A DNA stretch of 64,000 bases from Calliopsis andreniformis. Lineage: Eukaryota > Arthropoda > Insecta > Hymenoptera > Andrenidae. The notes beneath the pieces were generated by a model. The model saw nothing but the letters and a program-made list of their open reading frames with translations. It was not told where the DNA came from and did not search any database. Position numbers and translations under genes: made by a program. The stretch is taken from positions 12,976,001-13,040,000 of the forward strand of contig NW_027480422.1 in assembly GCF_051401765.1 (NCBI RefSeq). Reading direction: 5' to 3'. Position 1 is the first letter of the stretch. Every line of letters starts with the position of its first letter. Of the stretch, positions 24,983-37,700 are shown piece by piece.

Positions 24983-26798
24983 TAAGGCCCTAACTATTCG
25001 ATGTGGTGGAGCAACGCTCTAGAGTGAAGCCTAGGTCGCCCGGAACGTAGAAATGACCATAACTTTCACACTGGTTTCAATTATTCGTTTTATACAATGG
25101 AAAAACTGTTCTATTTATTTTGTATTTTATGCTTCGGGCGTCGACTTCTAAGGCCCTAACTATTCGATCTGGTGGTGCAACGCCCTAGAGTGAAGCCTAG
25201 GATGCCCGCAACGTAGAAATGACCATATTTTTCACACTGGTTGCAATTATTCTTGTTATACGATGGAAAAACTGTTGTATTTATTTTGTATTTTATGCTT
25301 CAGGCGTTGACTTCTTAGGCCCTAACTATTCGCTCTGGTGGAACAACGCCCTAGTGTGAAGCCTAGGTTGCCCGGAAAGTAGAAATGACCATTACCTCCA
25401 CACTGTTTGCAATTATTCATTTTATACAATGGAAAAACTGTTGTATTTATGTGGTTTTTTATAGTTATGGCGTTGACTTCTAAGGCCGTAGCCATTCGAT
25501 GTGGTGGAGCAATGCCCTAGAGTGAAGCCTAGGATGCCCGCAACGTAGAAATGACCATATTTTTCACACTGTTTGCAATTATTCCTGTTATACGATGGAC
25601 AAACTGTTGGATTTTTAATGTACTTTATGCTTCTGGCGTTGACTTCTAAGGCCCTATGTATTCGATCTGGTGGAGCAATGTCTCAGTGTGAAGTCTAGGA
25701 TTCCCGGAACGTAGAAATGGCCGTTACATTCGCACTGGTTGCAATTACTCATTTTATGCGATGGAAAAACTGTTGTACATATATCGTATTTTATGCTTCT
25801 GGCATTGACTTCTTAGGCCCTAACTATTCGATCTGGTGGAGCAACGCCCTAGAGTGAAGCCTAGGATGCCCGCAACGTAGAAATGACCATATCTTTCACA
25901 CTGTTTGCAATTATTCCTGTTATACGATTGAAAAACTGTTGTATGTATATTGTATTTTATGCTTCTGGCGTTGACTTCTAAGGCCGCAGCTATTCGATGT
26001 GGTGGAGAAAGGCCCTAGAGTGAAGCCTAGGTTGCCCGGAAAGTAGAAATGCCCATTACCACCACACTGTTTGCAATTATTCATTTTATACAATGGAAAA
26101 ACTGTTGTATTTATATTGTTTTTTATAGTTATGGCGTTGACTGCTAAGGCCGCAGCAATTCGATATGGTGGAGCAACGCCCTAGAGTGAAGCCTAGGTTG
26201 CCGGGAACGTAGAAATGACCATTACTTCCACACTGTTTGCAATTATACGTATTATACAGTGGAGCAACTGTTGTATTTATATGGCATTTTATGCTTCTGG
26301 CATTGACGGCTAAGGTCCTAACTATTCGCTGTGGTGGAGCAACGCCCTAGAGTGAAGCCTAGGTTGCCCCGAATGTACAAATGACCATCACTTTCACAAT
26401 GGTTGCAGTTATTCTTGTTATGCGATGGAAAAACTGTTGTATTTATATTGTATTTTATGCTTCAGGCGTTGACTTCTTAGGCCCTAACTATTCGCTCTGC
26501 TGGAACAACGCCCTAGAGTGATGCCTAGGTCGCCCGGATCGTAGAAATGACCATTACTTGCACACTGGATGCAATTATCGTTTTATACGATGGAAAAACT
26601 GTTGTATTTATTTTGTATTTGGTGCTCCTGGCGTTGACTTCTTAGGCCCTAACTATTGGATCTGGTGGACCAACGCCCTAGAGTGAAGCCTAGGTTGCCC
26701 GGAACGTAGAAATGACCATTACTTCCACACTGTTTGCAATTATTCATATTATACAGTGGAAAAACTGTTGTATTTATATTGTATTTTATGCTTCTGGC
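24740..26798 (+). repeat. Two-kb segment duplicated at 29,881-31,939 (offset 5,141 bp)
   Basis: About 12.4 monomers with a constant offset of 5,141 bp. Markers in order are 'aaaactcttg', 'ctatacagtgg', 'acgctctag', 'gggcgtcgac', 'gtggttttttatag', 'tgtctcagtg', 'gaaatgcccattacc', 'gacggctaagg', 'cacaatggttgcag' and 'ctctgctggaac'. The segment overlaps the first 9-mer unit. Confidence 0.82.
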
Positions 26799-26912
26799 CT
26801 TGACTTCTTAGGCCCTAACTATTCGATCTGGTGGAGCAACGCCCTAGGGTGAAGCCTAGGTTGCCCTGAACGTAGAAATAACCATAACTTTCATACTGGT
26901 TGCAATTATTCG
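25420..26912 (+). repeat. 9-mer higher-order repeat, copy 1 (1,493 bp)
   Basis: Nine monomers repeated at an offset of 1,493 bp (9 x 166 - 1; the unit contains the short 'caattatcg' monomer). Both copies run from the 'tatacaatggaaaaactg' / 'gtggtttttt' monomer to the 'gccttgactt' and 'aaataaccataac' monomers. Confidence 0.87.
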
Positions 26913-28405
26913 TTTTATACAATGGAAAAACTGTTGTATTTATGTGGTTTTTTATAGTTATGGCGTTGACTTCTAAGGCCGTAGCCATTCGATGTGGTGG
27001 AGCAATGCCCTAGAGTGAAGCCTAGGATGCCCGCAACGTAGAAATGACCATATTTTTCACACTGTTTGCAATTATTCCTGTTATACGATGGACAAACTGT
27101 TGGATTTTTAATGTACTTTATGCTTCTGGCGTAGACTTCTAAGGCCCTATGTATTCGATCTGGTGGAGCAATGTCTCAGTGTGAAGTCTAGGATTCCCGG
27201 AACGTAGAATTGGCCGTTACATTCGCACTGGTTGCAATTACTCATTTTATGCGATGGAAAAACTGTTGTACATATATCGTATTTTATGCTTCTGGCATTG
27301 ACTTCTTAGGCCCTAACTATTCGATCTGGTGGAGCAACGCCCTAGAGTGAAGCCTAGGATGCCCGCAACGTAGAAATGACCATATCTTTCACACTGTTTG
27401 CAATTATTCCTGTTATACGATTGAAAAACTGTTGTATGTATATTGTATTTTATGCTTCTGGCGTTGACTTCTAAGGCCGCAGCTATTCGATGTGGTGGAG
27501 AAAGGCCCTAGAGTGAAGCCTAGGTTGCCCGGAAAGTAGAAATGCCCATTACCACCACACTGTTTGCAATTATTCATTTTATACAATGGAAAAACTGTTG
27601 TATTTATATTGTTTTTTATAGTTATGGCGTTGACTGCTAAGGCCGCAGCAATTCGATATGGTGGAGCAACGCCCTAGAGTGAAGCCTAGGTTGCCGGGAA
27701 CGTAGAAATGACCATTACTTCCACACTGTTTGCAATTATACGTATTATACAGTGGAGCAACTGTTGTATTTATATGGCATTTTATGCTTCTGGCATTGAC
27801 GGCTAAGGTCCTAACTATTCGCTGTGGTGGAGCAACGCCCTAGAGTGAAGCCTAGGTTGCCCCGAATGTACAAATGACCATCACTTTCACAATGGTTGCA
27901 GTTATTCTTGTTATGCGATGGAAAAACTGTTGTATTTATATTGTATTTTATGCTTCAGGCGTTGACTTCTTAGGCCCTATCTATTCGCTCTGCAGGAACA
28001 ACGCCCTAGAGTGATGCCTAGGTCGCCCGGACCGTAGAAATGACCATTACTTGCACACTGGATGCAATTATCGTTTTATACGATGGAAAAACTGTTGTAT
28101 TTATTTTGTATTTGGTGCTCCTGGCGTTGACTTCTTAGGCCCTAACTATTGGATCTGGTGGACCAACGCCCTAGAGTGAAGCCTAGGTTGCCCGGAACGT
28201 AGAAATGACCATTACTTCCACACTGTTTGCAATTATTCATATTATACAGTGGAAAAACTGTTGTATTTATATTGTATTTTATGCTTCTGGCCTTGACTTC
28301 TTAGGCCCTAACTATTCGATCTGGTGGAGCAACGCCCTAGGGTGAAGCCTAGGTTGCCCTGAACGTAGAAATAACCATAACTTTCATACTGGTTGCAATT
28401 ATTCG
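26913..28405 (+). repeat. 9-mer higher-order repeat, copy 2 (1,493 bp)
   Basis: Second 9-mer copy, differing by a few bases (for example 'gcgtagactt' near 27,130, 'tagaattggcc' near 27,206, 'ctctgcaggaac' near 27,988). A third copy begins at 28,406 but is abandoned after about 70 bp, near 28,476. Confidence 0.87.
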
Positions 28406-28849
28406 TTTTATACAATGGAAAAACTGTTGTATTTATGTGGTTTTTTATAGTTATGGCGTTGACTTCTAAGGCCCTAACTATTCGATCTGATGGAGCAACG
28501 CCCCAGAGTGAAGCCTAGGTTGCCCTGAACGTAGAAATGACCATATTTTTCACACTGTTTGCTATTATTCCTGTTATACGATGGACAAACTGTTGGATTT
28601 TTAATGTACTTTATGCTTCTGGCGTTGACTTCTAAGGCCCTATGTATTCGATCTGGTGGAGCAATGTCTCAGTGTGAAGTCTAGGATTCCCGGAACGTAG
28701 AAATGGCCGTTACATTCGCACTGGTTGCAATTACTCATTCTATGCGATGGAAAAACTGTTGTACATATATCGTATTTTATGCTTCTGGCATTGACTTCTT
28801 AGGCCCTAACTATTCGATCTGGTGGAGCAACGACCTAGAGTGAAGCCTA

Positions 28850-29346
28850 GGATGCCCGCAACGTAGAAATGACCATATCTTTCACACTGTTTGCAATTAT
28901 TCCTGTTATACGATTGAAAAACTGTTTTATCTGTATTGTGTTTTATGCCTCTGGCGTTGACTTCTAAGGCCGCAGCTATTCGATGAGATGGAGCAACGCC
29001 CTAGAGTGAAGCCTAGGTTGCCCGGAACGTAGAAATGACCATGTCTTTCACACTGGTTGCAATTATTCCTGTTATACGATGGAAAAACTATTGTACTTAT
29101 ATATATTTTATGCTTCAGGCGTTGACTTCTAAGGCCCTAACTATTCGATGTGGTGGAGCAACGCCCTAGAGTGAAGCCTAGGTTGCCCTGAACGTAGAAA
29201 TGACCATAGCTTTCACACTGGTTGCAATTATTCCTGTTATACCAGGGAAAAACTGTTGTATTTATATTGTATTTTATGCTTCTGGCCTTGACTTCTTAGG
29301 CCCTAACTATTCGATCTGGTGGAGCAACGCCCTAGGGTGAAGCCTA
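28850..29346 (+). repeat. 3-mer duplication, copy 1 (497 bp)
   Basis: Three monomers ('gttttatctgtattg', 'ttgtacttatatatatt', 'gttataccaggg') repeated immediately at 497 bp. The 1-bp deficit comes from the 'atatatatt' monomer. The same trio occurs once at 18.75-19.2 and at 24.06-24.5 kb. Confidence 0.87.
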
Positions 29347-29843
29347 GGATGCCCGCAACGTAGAAATGACCATATCTTTCACACTGTTTGCAATTATTCC
29401 TGTTATACGATTGAAAAACTGTTTTATCTGTATTGTGTTTTATGCCTCTGGCGTTGACTTCTAAGGCCGCAGCTATTCGATGAGATGGAGCAACGCCCTA
29501 GAGTGAAGCCTAGGTTGCCCGGAACGTAGAAATGACCATGTCTTTCACACTGGTTGCAATTATTCCTGTTATACGATGGAAAAACTATTGTACTTATATA
29601 TATTTTATGCTTCAGGCGTTGACTTCTAAGGCCCTAACTATTCGATGTGGTGGAGCAACGCCCTAGAGTGAAGCCTAGGTTGCCCTGAACGTAGAAATGA
29701 CCATAGCTTTCACACTGGTTGCAATTATTCCTGTTATACCAGGGAAAAACTGTTGTATTTATATTGTATTTTATGCTTCTGGCCTTGACTTCTTAGGCCC
29801 TAACTATTCGATCTGGTGGAGCAACGCCCTAGGGTGAAGCCTA
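29347..29843 (+). repeat. 3-mer duplication, copy 2 (497 bp)
   Basis: Second copy of the three-monomer unit, essentially identical to 28,850-29,346. It is followed by a hybrid monomer near 29,860-29,900 in which an 'aaataaccataactttcat' front end joins a 'ctggatgcaattatcg' back end. Confidence 0.87.
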
Positions 29844-29880
29844 GGTTGCCCTGAACGTAGAAATAACCATAACTTTCATA

Positions 29881-31939
29881 CTGGATGCAATTATCGATTT
29901 ATACGATGGAAAAACTCTTGTATTTATTTTGTATTTGGTGCTCCTGGCGTTGACTTCTTAGGCCCTAACTATTGGATCTGGTGGACCAACGCCCTAGAGT
30001 GAAGCCTAGCTTGCCCGGAACGTAAAAATGACCATTACTTCCACACTGTTTGCAATTATTCATACTATACAGTGGAAAAACTGTTGTATTTATATAGTAT
30101 TTTATGCTTCTGGCATTGACTTCTAAGGCCCTAACTATTCGATGTGGTGGAGCAACGCTCTAGAGTGAAGCCTAGGTCGCCCGGAACGTAGAAATGACCA
30201 TAACTTTCACACTGGTTTCAATTATTCGTTTTATACAATGGAAAAACTGTTCTATTTATTTTGTATTTTATGCTTCGGGCGTCGACTTCTAAGGCCCTAA
30301 CTATTCGATCTGGTGGTGCAACGCCCTAGAGTGAAGCCTAGGATGCCCGCAACGTAGAAATGACCATATTTTTCACACTGGTTGCAATTATTCTTGTTAT
30401 ACGATGGAAAAACTGTTGTATTTATTTTGTATTTTATGCTTCAGGCGTTGACTTCTTAGGCCCTAACTATTCGCTCTGGTGGAACAACGCCCTAGTGTGA
30501 AGCCTAGGTTGCCCGGAAAGTAGAAATGACCATTACCTCCACACTGTTTGCAATTATTCATTTTATACAATGGAAAAACTGTTGTATTTATGTGGTTTTT
30601 TATAGTTATGGCGTTGACTTCTAAGGCCGTAGCCATTCGATGTGGTGGAGCAATGCCCTAGAGTGAAGCCTAGGATGCCCGCAACGTAGAAATGACCATA
30701 TTTTTCACACTGTTTGCAATTATTCCTGTTATACGATGGACAAACTGTTGGATTTTTAATGTACTTTATGCTTCTGGCGTTGACTTCTAAGGCCCTATGT
30801 ATTCGATCTGGTGGAGCAATGTCTCAGTGTGAAGTCTAGGATTCCCGGAACGTAGAAATGGCCGTTACATTCGCACTGGTTGCAATTACTCATTTTATGC
30901 GATGGAAAAACTGTTGTACATATATCGTATTTTATGCTTCTGGCATTGACTTCTTAGGCCCTAACTATTCGATCTGGTGGAGCAACGCCCTAGAGTGAAG
31001 CCTAGGATGCCCGCAACGTAGAAATGACCATATCTTTCACACTGTTTGCAATTATTCCTGTTATACGATTGAAAAACTGTTGTATGTATATTGTATTTTA
31101 TGCTTCTGGCGTTGACTTCTAATGCCGCAGCTATTCGATGTGGTGGAGAAAGGCCCTAGAGTGAAGCCTAGGTTGCCCGGAAAGTAGAAATGCCCATTAC
31201 CACCACACTGTTTGCAATTATTCATTTTATACAATGGAAAAACTGTTGTATTTATATTGTTTTTTATAGTTATGGCGTTGACTGCTAAGGCCGCAGCAAT
31301 TCGATATGGTGGAGCAACGCCCTAGAGTGAAGCCTAGGTTGCCGGGAACGTAGAAATGACCATTACTTCCACACTGTTTGCAATTATACGTATTATACAG
31401 TGGAGCAACTGTTGTATTTATATGGCATTTTATGCTTCTGGCATTGACGGCTAAGGTCCTAACTATTCGCTGTGGTGGAGCAACGCCCTAGAGTGAAGCC
31501 TAGGTTGCCCCGAATGTAGAAATGACCATCACTTTCACAATGGTTGCAGTTATTCTTGTTATGCGATGGAAAAACTGTTGTATTTATATTGTATTTTATG
31601 CTTCAGGCGTTGACTTCTTAGGCCCTAACTATTCGCTCTGCTGGAACAACGCCCTAGAGTGATGCCTAGGTCGCCCGGATCGTAGAAATGACCATTACTT
31701 GCACACTGGATGCAATTATCGTTTTATACGATGGAAAAACTGTTGTATTTATTTTGTATTTGGTGCTCCTGGCGTTGACTTCTTAGGCCCTAACTATTGG
31801 ATCTGGTGGACCAACGCCCTAGAGTGAAGCCTAGGTTGCCCGGAACGTAGAAATGACCATTACTTCCACACTGTTTGCAATTATTCATATTATACAGTGG
31901 AAAAACTGTTGTATTTATATTGTATTTTATGCTTCTGGC
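29881..31939 (+). repeat. Copy of 24,740-26,798
   Basis: Right-hand copy of the 5,141-bp-offset segmental duplication. It starts inside the hybrid monomer near 29,881 and ends near 31,939 ('tctggcgttg' here, 'tctggccttg' in the left copy). Differences are isolated, for example 'cctagcttgc' near 30,007 and 'ctaatgccg' near 31,121. Confidence 0.82.
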
Positions 31940-32469
31940 GTTGACTTCTTAGACCGTAACAATTCGATCTGGTGGAGCAACGCCCTAGAGTGAAGCCTAG
32001 GTTGCACGGAACGTAGAAATGACCATAACATTCATACTGGTTGCAATTATTTCTGTTATACAAGGGAAAAACTGTTGTATTTTTGTTGTATTTTATGCTT
32101 CTGGCGTTGACTTCTTAGGCCCTAACCATTCGATCTGGTGGAGCAACGCCCTAGAGTGAAGCCTAGGTTGCACGGAACGTAGAAATGACCATTACTTCCT
32201 CACTGTTTGCAATTATTCATTTTATACAATGGAAAAACTGTTGTATTTATATTGTTTTTTATAGTTATGGCGTTCACTTCTAAGGCCGTAGCTATTCGAT
32301 GTGGTGGAGCAATGCCCTAGAGTGAAGCCTAGGATGCCCGAAACGTAGAAATGACCATATCTTTCACACTGTTTGCAATTATTCCTGTTATACGATTCAA
32401 AAACTGTTGTATTTATATTGTATTTTATGCTTCTGGCATTGTCTTCTTAGGCCCTAACTTTTCGATCTG
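31940..32469 (+). repeat. Irregular monomers linked to 60,738-61,098
   Basis: Monomers with 'gcacggaacg', 'aacattcatactgg', 'attacttcctcactg' and 'atggcgttcactt'. The order from 32,021 is repeated at 60,738-61,098 (offset about 28,717 bp) and resembles 15.0-15.3 kb. Confidence 0.65.
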
Positions 32470-33299
32470 GTGGAGCATCGCCCTAGGGTGAAGTCTAGGT
32501 TGCCCGGAACGTAGAAATGACCATAACTATCAGACTGGTTGCAATTATTTGTTTTATACGATGGATAGACTGTTGTACTTATATTGTATTTAATAGTTAT
32601 GGCGTTGTCTTCTAGGGCCGCAGCTGTTTCGATGTGGTTGAGCAACGCCCTAGAGTGAAGCCTGGGTTGCCCGGAACGTAGAAATGACCATTACTTCCAC
32701 ACTGTTTGCAATTATTCATATTATACAGTGGAACAACTGTTGTATTTATATGGCATTTTATGCTTCTGGCATTGACTTCTAAGGCCCTAACTATTCGATG
32801 TGGTGGAGCAACGCCCTAGAGTGAAGCCTAGGTTGCCCTGAACGTAGAAATGACCATAGCTTTCACACTTGTTGCAATTATTCCAGTTATACCAGGGAAA
32901 AACTGTTGTATTTATATTGTATTTTATGCTTCTGGCCTTGACTTCTTATGCCCTAACTATTCGATCTGGTGGAGCAACGCCCTAGGGTGAAGCCTAGGTT
33001 GCCCTGAACGTAGAAATAACCATAACTTTCATACTGGTTGCAATTATTCGTTTTATACAATGTAAAAACTGTTGTATTTATATTGTATTTTATGCTTCAC
33101 GCGTTGACTTCTTAGGCCCTAACTATTCGCTCTGGTGGAACAACGCCCTAGAGTGATGCCTAGGTCGCCCGGATCGTAGAAATGACCATTACTTGCACAC
33201 TGGATGCAATTATCGATTTATACGATGGAAAAACTGTTGTATTCATTTTGTATTTGGTGCTCCTGGCGTTGACTTCTTAGGCCCTAACTATTGGATCTG
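32470..33299 (+). repeat. 5-mer duplication, copy 1 (830 bp)
   Basis: Five monomers repeated at exactly 830 bp. Diagnostic variants are 'gagcatcgccctaggg', 'cagctgtttcg', 'gtatttatatggc', 'gttataccaggg' and 'cttcacgcg'. The recombinant monomer at 33,280-33,320 ('ttggatctggtggagcatcg') marks the joint: its left part belongs to the 'ttggatctggtggacc' type, its right part to the 'gagcatcg' type. Confidence 0.88.
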
Positions 33300-34129
33300 G
33301 TGGAGCATCGCCCTAGGGTGAAGTCTAGGTTGCCCGGAACGTAGAAATGACCATAACTATCAGACTGGTTGCAATTATTTGTTTTATACGATGGATAGAC
33401 TGTTGTACTTATATTGTATTTAATAGTTATGGCGTTGTCTTCTAGGGCCGCAGCTGTTTCGATGTGGTTGAGCAACGCCCTAGAGTGAAGCCTGGGTTGC
33501 CCGGAACGTAGAAATGACCATCACTTCCACACTGTTTGCAATTATTCATATTATACAGTGGAACAACTGTTGTATTTATATGGCATTTTATGCTTCTGGC
33601 ATTGACTTCTAAGGCCCTAACTATTCGATGTGGTGGAGCAACGCCCTAGAGTGAAGCCTAGGTTGCCCTGAACGTAGAAATGACCATAGCTTTCACACTG
33701 GTTGCAATTATTCCTGTTATACCAGGGAAAAACTGTTGTATTTATATTGTATTTTATGCTTCTGGCCTTGACTTCTTATGCCCTAACTATTCGATCTGGT
33801 GGAGCAACGCCCTAGGGTGAAGCCTAGGTTGCCCTGAACGTAGAAATAACCATAACTTTCATACTGGTTGCAATTATTCGTTTTATACAATGTAAAAACT
33901 GTTGTATTTATATTGTATTTTATGCTTCACGCGTTGACTTCTTAGGCCCTAACTATTCGCTCTGGTGGAACAACGCCCTAGAGTGATGCCTAGGTCGCCC
34001 GGATCGTAGAAATGACCATTACTTGCACACTGGATGCAATTATCGATTTATACGATGGAAAAACTGTTGTATTTATTTTGTATTTGGTGCTCCTGGCGTT
34101 GACTTCTTAGGCCCTAACTATTGGATCTG
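33300..34129 (+). repeat. 5-mer duplication, copy 2 (830 bp)
   Basis: Second copy, differing at only a few positions ('atcacttcc' near 33,520; 'cactggttgc' against 'cacttgttgc'). After 34,129 the 'ttggatctggtggacc' monomer continues normally, showing the original flank. Confidence 0.88.
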
Positions 34130-34784
34130 GTGGACCAACGCCCTAGAGTGAAGCCTAGGTTGCCCGGAACGTAAAAATGACCATTACTTCCACACTGTTT
34201 GCAATTATTCATATTATACAGTGGAAAAACTGTTGTATTTATATAGTATTTTATGCTTCTGGCATTGACTTCTAAGGCCCTAACTATTCGATGTGGTGGA
34301 GCAACGCCCTAGAGTGAAGCCTAGGTTGCCCGGAACGTAGAAATGACCATTACTTGCACACTGGATGCAATTATCGTTTTATACGATGGAAAAACTGTTG
34401 TATTTATTTTGTATTTGGTGCTCCTGGCGTTGACTTCTTAGGCCCTAACTATTGGATCTGGTGGACCAACGCCCTAGAGTGAAGCCTAGGTTGCCCGGAA
34501 CGTAGAAATGACCATTACTTCCACACTGTTTGCAATTATTCATATTATACAGTGGAAAAACTGTTGTATTTATATTGTATTTTATGCTTCTGGCATTGAC
34601 TTCTAACGCCCTAACTATTCGATGTGGTGGAGCAACGCCCTAGAGTGAAGCCTAGGTTGCCCGGAACGTAGAAATGACCATAACTTTCACACTGGTTGCA
34701 ATTATTTCTGTTATACAAGGGAAAAACTGTTGTATTTATATTGTATTTTATGCTTCTGGCGTTGACTTCTTAAACCCTAACTAT
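34130..34784 (+). repeat. Irregular monomers before the 31-mer duplication
   Basis: About four monomers, including 'caattatcg', 'catattatacagtgg' and 'cttaaaccctaac' types. No gene or unique sequence is seen. Confidence 0.65.
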
Positions 34785-37700
34785 TCGATCTGGTGGAGCA
34801 ACGCCCTAGAGTGAAGCCTAGGTTGCACGGAACGTAGAAATGACCATAACATTCATACTGGTTGCAATTATTTCTGTTATACAAGGGAAAAACTGTTGTA
34901 TTTTTATTGTATTTTATGCTTCTGGCGTTGACTTCTTAGGCCCTAACCATTCGATCTGGTGGAGCAACGCCCTAGTGTGAAGCCTAGGTTGCCCGGAACG
35001 TAGAAGTGACCATTACCTTCACACTGTTTGCGATTATTCATTTTATACGATGGTAAAACTGTTGTACATATATCGTATTTTATGCTTCTGGCGTTGCCTT
35101 CTTAGGCCCTAACTATTCGGTCAGGTGGAGCAACGCCCTAGGGTGAAGCCTAGGTTGCCCGGAACGTAGAAATGACCATAACTTTCATACTGGTTGCAAT
35201 TATTCGTTTTATACGATGGAAAAACTGTTGTATTAATTTTGGATTTGGTGCTTCTGGCGTTGACTTTTAAGGCCCTAACTATTCGATGTGTTTGAGCAAC
35301 GCCCTAGAGTGAAGCCTAGATTGCTAGGAACGTAGAAATGACCATAACTTTCATACTGGTTGCAATTATTCGTTTTATACGATGGAAAAACTGTTGTATT
35401 TATATTGTATTTTATGCTTCAGCGATGACTTCTTAGGCCCTAACTATTTGCTCTGGTGGAACAACGCCCTAGCGTGATGCCTAGGTTGCCAGGATCGTAG
35501 AAATGACCATTACTTGCACACTGGTTGCAATTATTCGTTTTATACGATGGAAAAACTGTTGTATTTATTTTATATTTGGTGCTCCTGGCGTTGACTTCTT
35601 AGGCCCTAACTATTGGATCTGGTGGACCAACGCCCTAGAGTGAAGCCTAGGTTGCCCGGAACGTAGAAATGACCATTACTTCCACACTGTTTGCAATTAT
35701 TCATATCATACAGTGGAAAAACTGTTGTATTTATATTGTATTTTATGCTTCTGGCATTGACTTCTAAGGCCCTAACTATTCGATGTGGCTGAGCAACGCC
35801 CTAGAGTGAAGCCTAGATTGCCCGGAACGTAGAAACGACCATAGCTTTCATACTGGTTGCAATCATTCGTTTTATACAAGTGAAAAACTGTTGTATTTAT
35901 TTTGTATTTTATGCCTCTGGCGTTGACTCCTAAGGCCGTAGCTATTCGATGTGGTGGAGCAACGCCCTAGAGTGAAGCCTAGGTTGCCCGGAACGTAGAA
36001 ATGACCATGTCTTTCACACTGGTTGCAATTATTCCTGTTATACGATGGAAAAACTGTTGTACTTATATTATATTTTATGCTTCAGGCGTTGACTTCTAAG
36101 GGCGTATCTATCCGATGTGGTGGAGAAACGCCCTAGAGTGAAGCCTAGGTTGCCCGGAAAGTAGAAATGACCATTACCTCCACACTGTTTGCAATTATTC
36201 ATTTTATACAATGGAAAAACTGTTGTATTTATGTGGTTTTTTATAGTTATGGCGTTGACTTCTAAGGCCGTAGCCATTCGATGTGGTGGAGCAATGCCCT
36301 AGAGTGAAGCCTAGGTTGCCCGGAACGTAGAAATGACCATGTCTTTCACACTGGTTGCAATTATTCCTGTTATACGATGGACAAACTGTTGGATTTTTAA
36401 TGTACTTTATGCTTCTGGCGTTGACTTCTAAGGCCCTATGTATTCGATCTGGTGGAGCAATGTCGCAGTGTGAAGTCTAGGATTCCCGGAACGTAGAAAT
36501 GGCCGTTACATTCGCACTGGTTGCAATTACTCATTTTATGCGATGGAAAAACTGTTGTACATATATCGTATTTTATGCTTCTGGCATTGACTTCTTAGGC
36601 CCTAACTATTCGATCTGGTGGAGCAACGCCCTAGAGTGAAGCCTAGGTTGCACGGAACGTAGAAATGACCATAACTTTCACACTGGTTGCAATCATTTCT
36701 GTTATACAAGGGAAAAACTGTTCCATTTATTTTGTATTTTATGCTTCGGGCGTTGACTTCTAAGGCCCTAACTATTCGAATCTGGTGGTGCAACGCCCTA
36801 GAGTGAAGCCTCGGATGCCCGCAACGTAGAAATGACCATATTTTTCACACTGGTTGCAATTACTCTTGTTATACGATGGAAAAACTGTTGTATTTATTTT
36901 GTATTTTATGTTTCAGGCGTTGACTTCTTAGGCCATAGCTATTCGCTCTGGTGGAACAACGCCCTAGTGTGAAGCCTAGGTTGCCCGGAACGTAGAAGTG
37001 ACCATAACTATCAAACTGGTTGCAATTACTCGTTTTATACGATGGAAAGACTGTTGTATTTATATTGTATTTTATAGTTATGGCGTTGTCTTCTAGGGCC
37101 GTAGCTATTCGATGTGGTTGAGCAATGCCCTAGAGTGAAGCCTAGGATGCCCGCAACGTAGAAATGACCATATCTTTCACACTGTCTGCAATTATTCCTG
37201 TTATACGATTCAAGAACTGTTGTATTTATATTGTATTTTATGCTTCTGGCGTTGACTTCTAAGGCCGGAGCTATTCGATGTGGTGGAGCAACGCCCTAGA
37301 GTGAAGCCTAGTTTGCGCGGAACGTAGAAATGACCATACCTTCCACACTGGTTGCAATTATTCTTGTTATACGATGGAAGAACTGTTGTATTTATTTTGT
37401 ATTTTATGCTTCAGGCGTTGACTTCTTAGGCCCTAACTATTCGCTCTCGTGGAACAACGCCCTAGTGTGAAGCCTAGGTTGCCCGGAACGTAGAAGTAAC
37501 CATTACCTTCACACTGTTTGCGATTATTCATTTTATACGATGGTAAATCTGTTGTACATATATCGTATTTTATGCTTCTGGCGTTGACTTCTTAGGCCCT
37601 AACTATTCGGTCAGGTGGAGCAACGCCCTAGGGTGAAGCCTAGGTTGCCCGGAACGTAGAAATGACCATAACTTTCATACTGGTTGCAATTATTTGTTTT

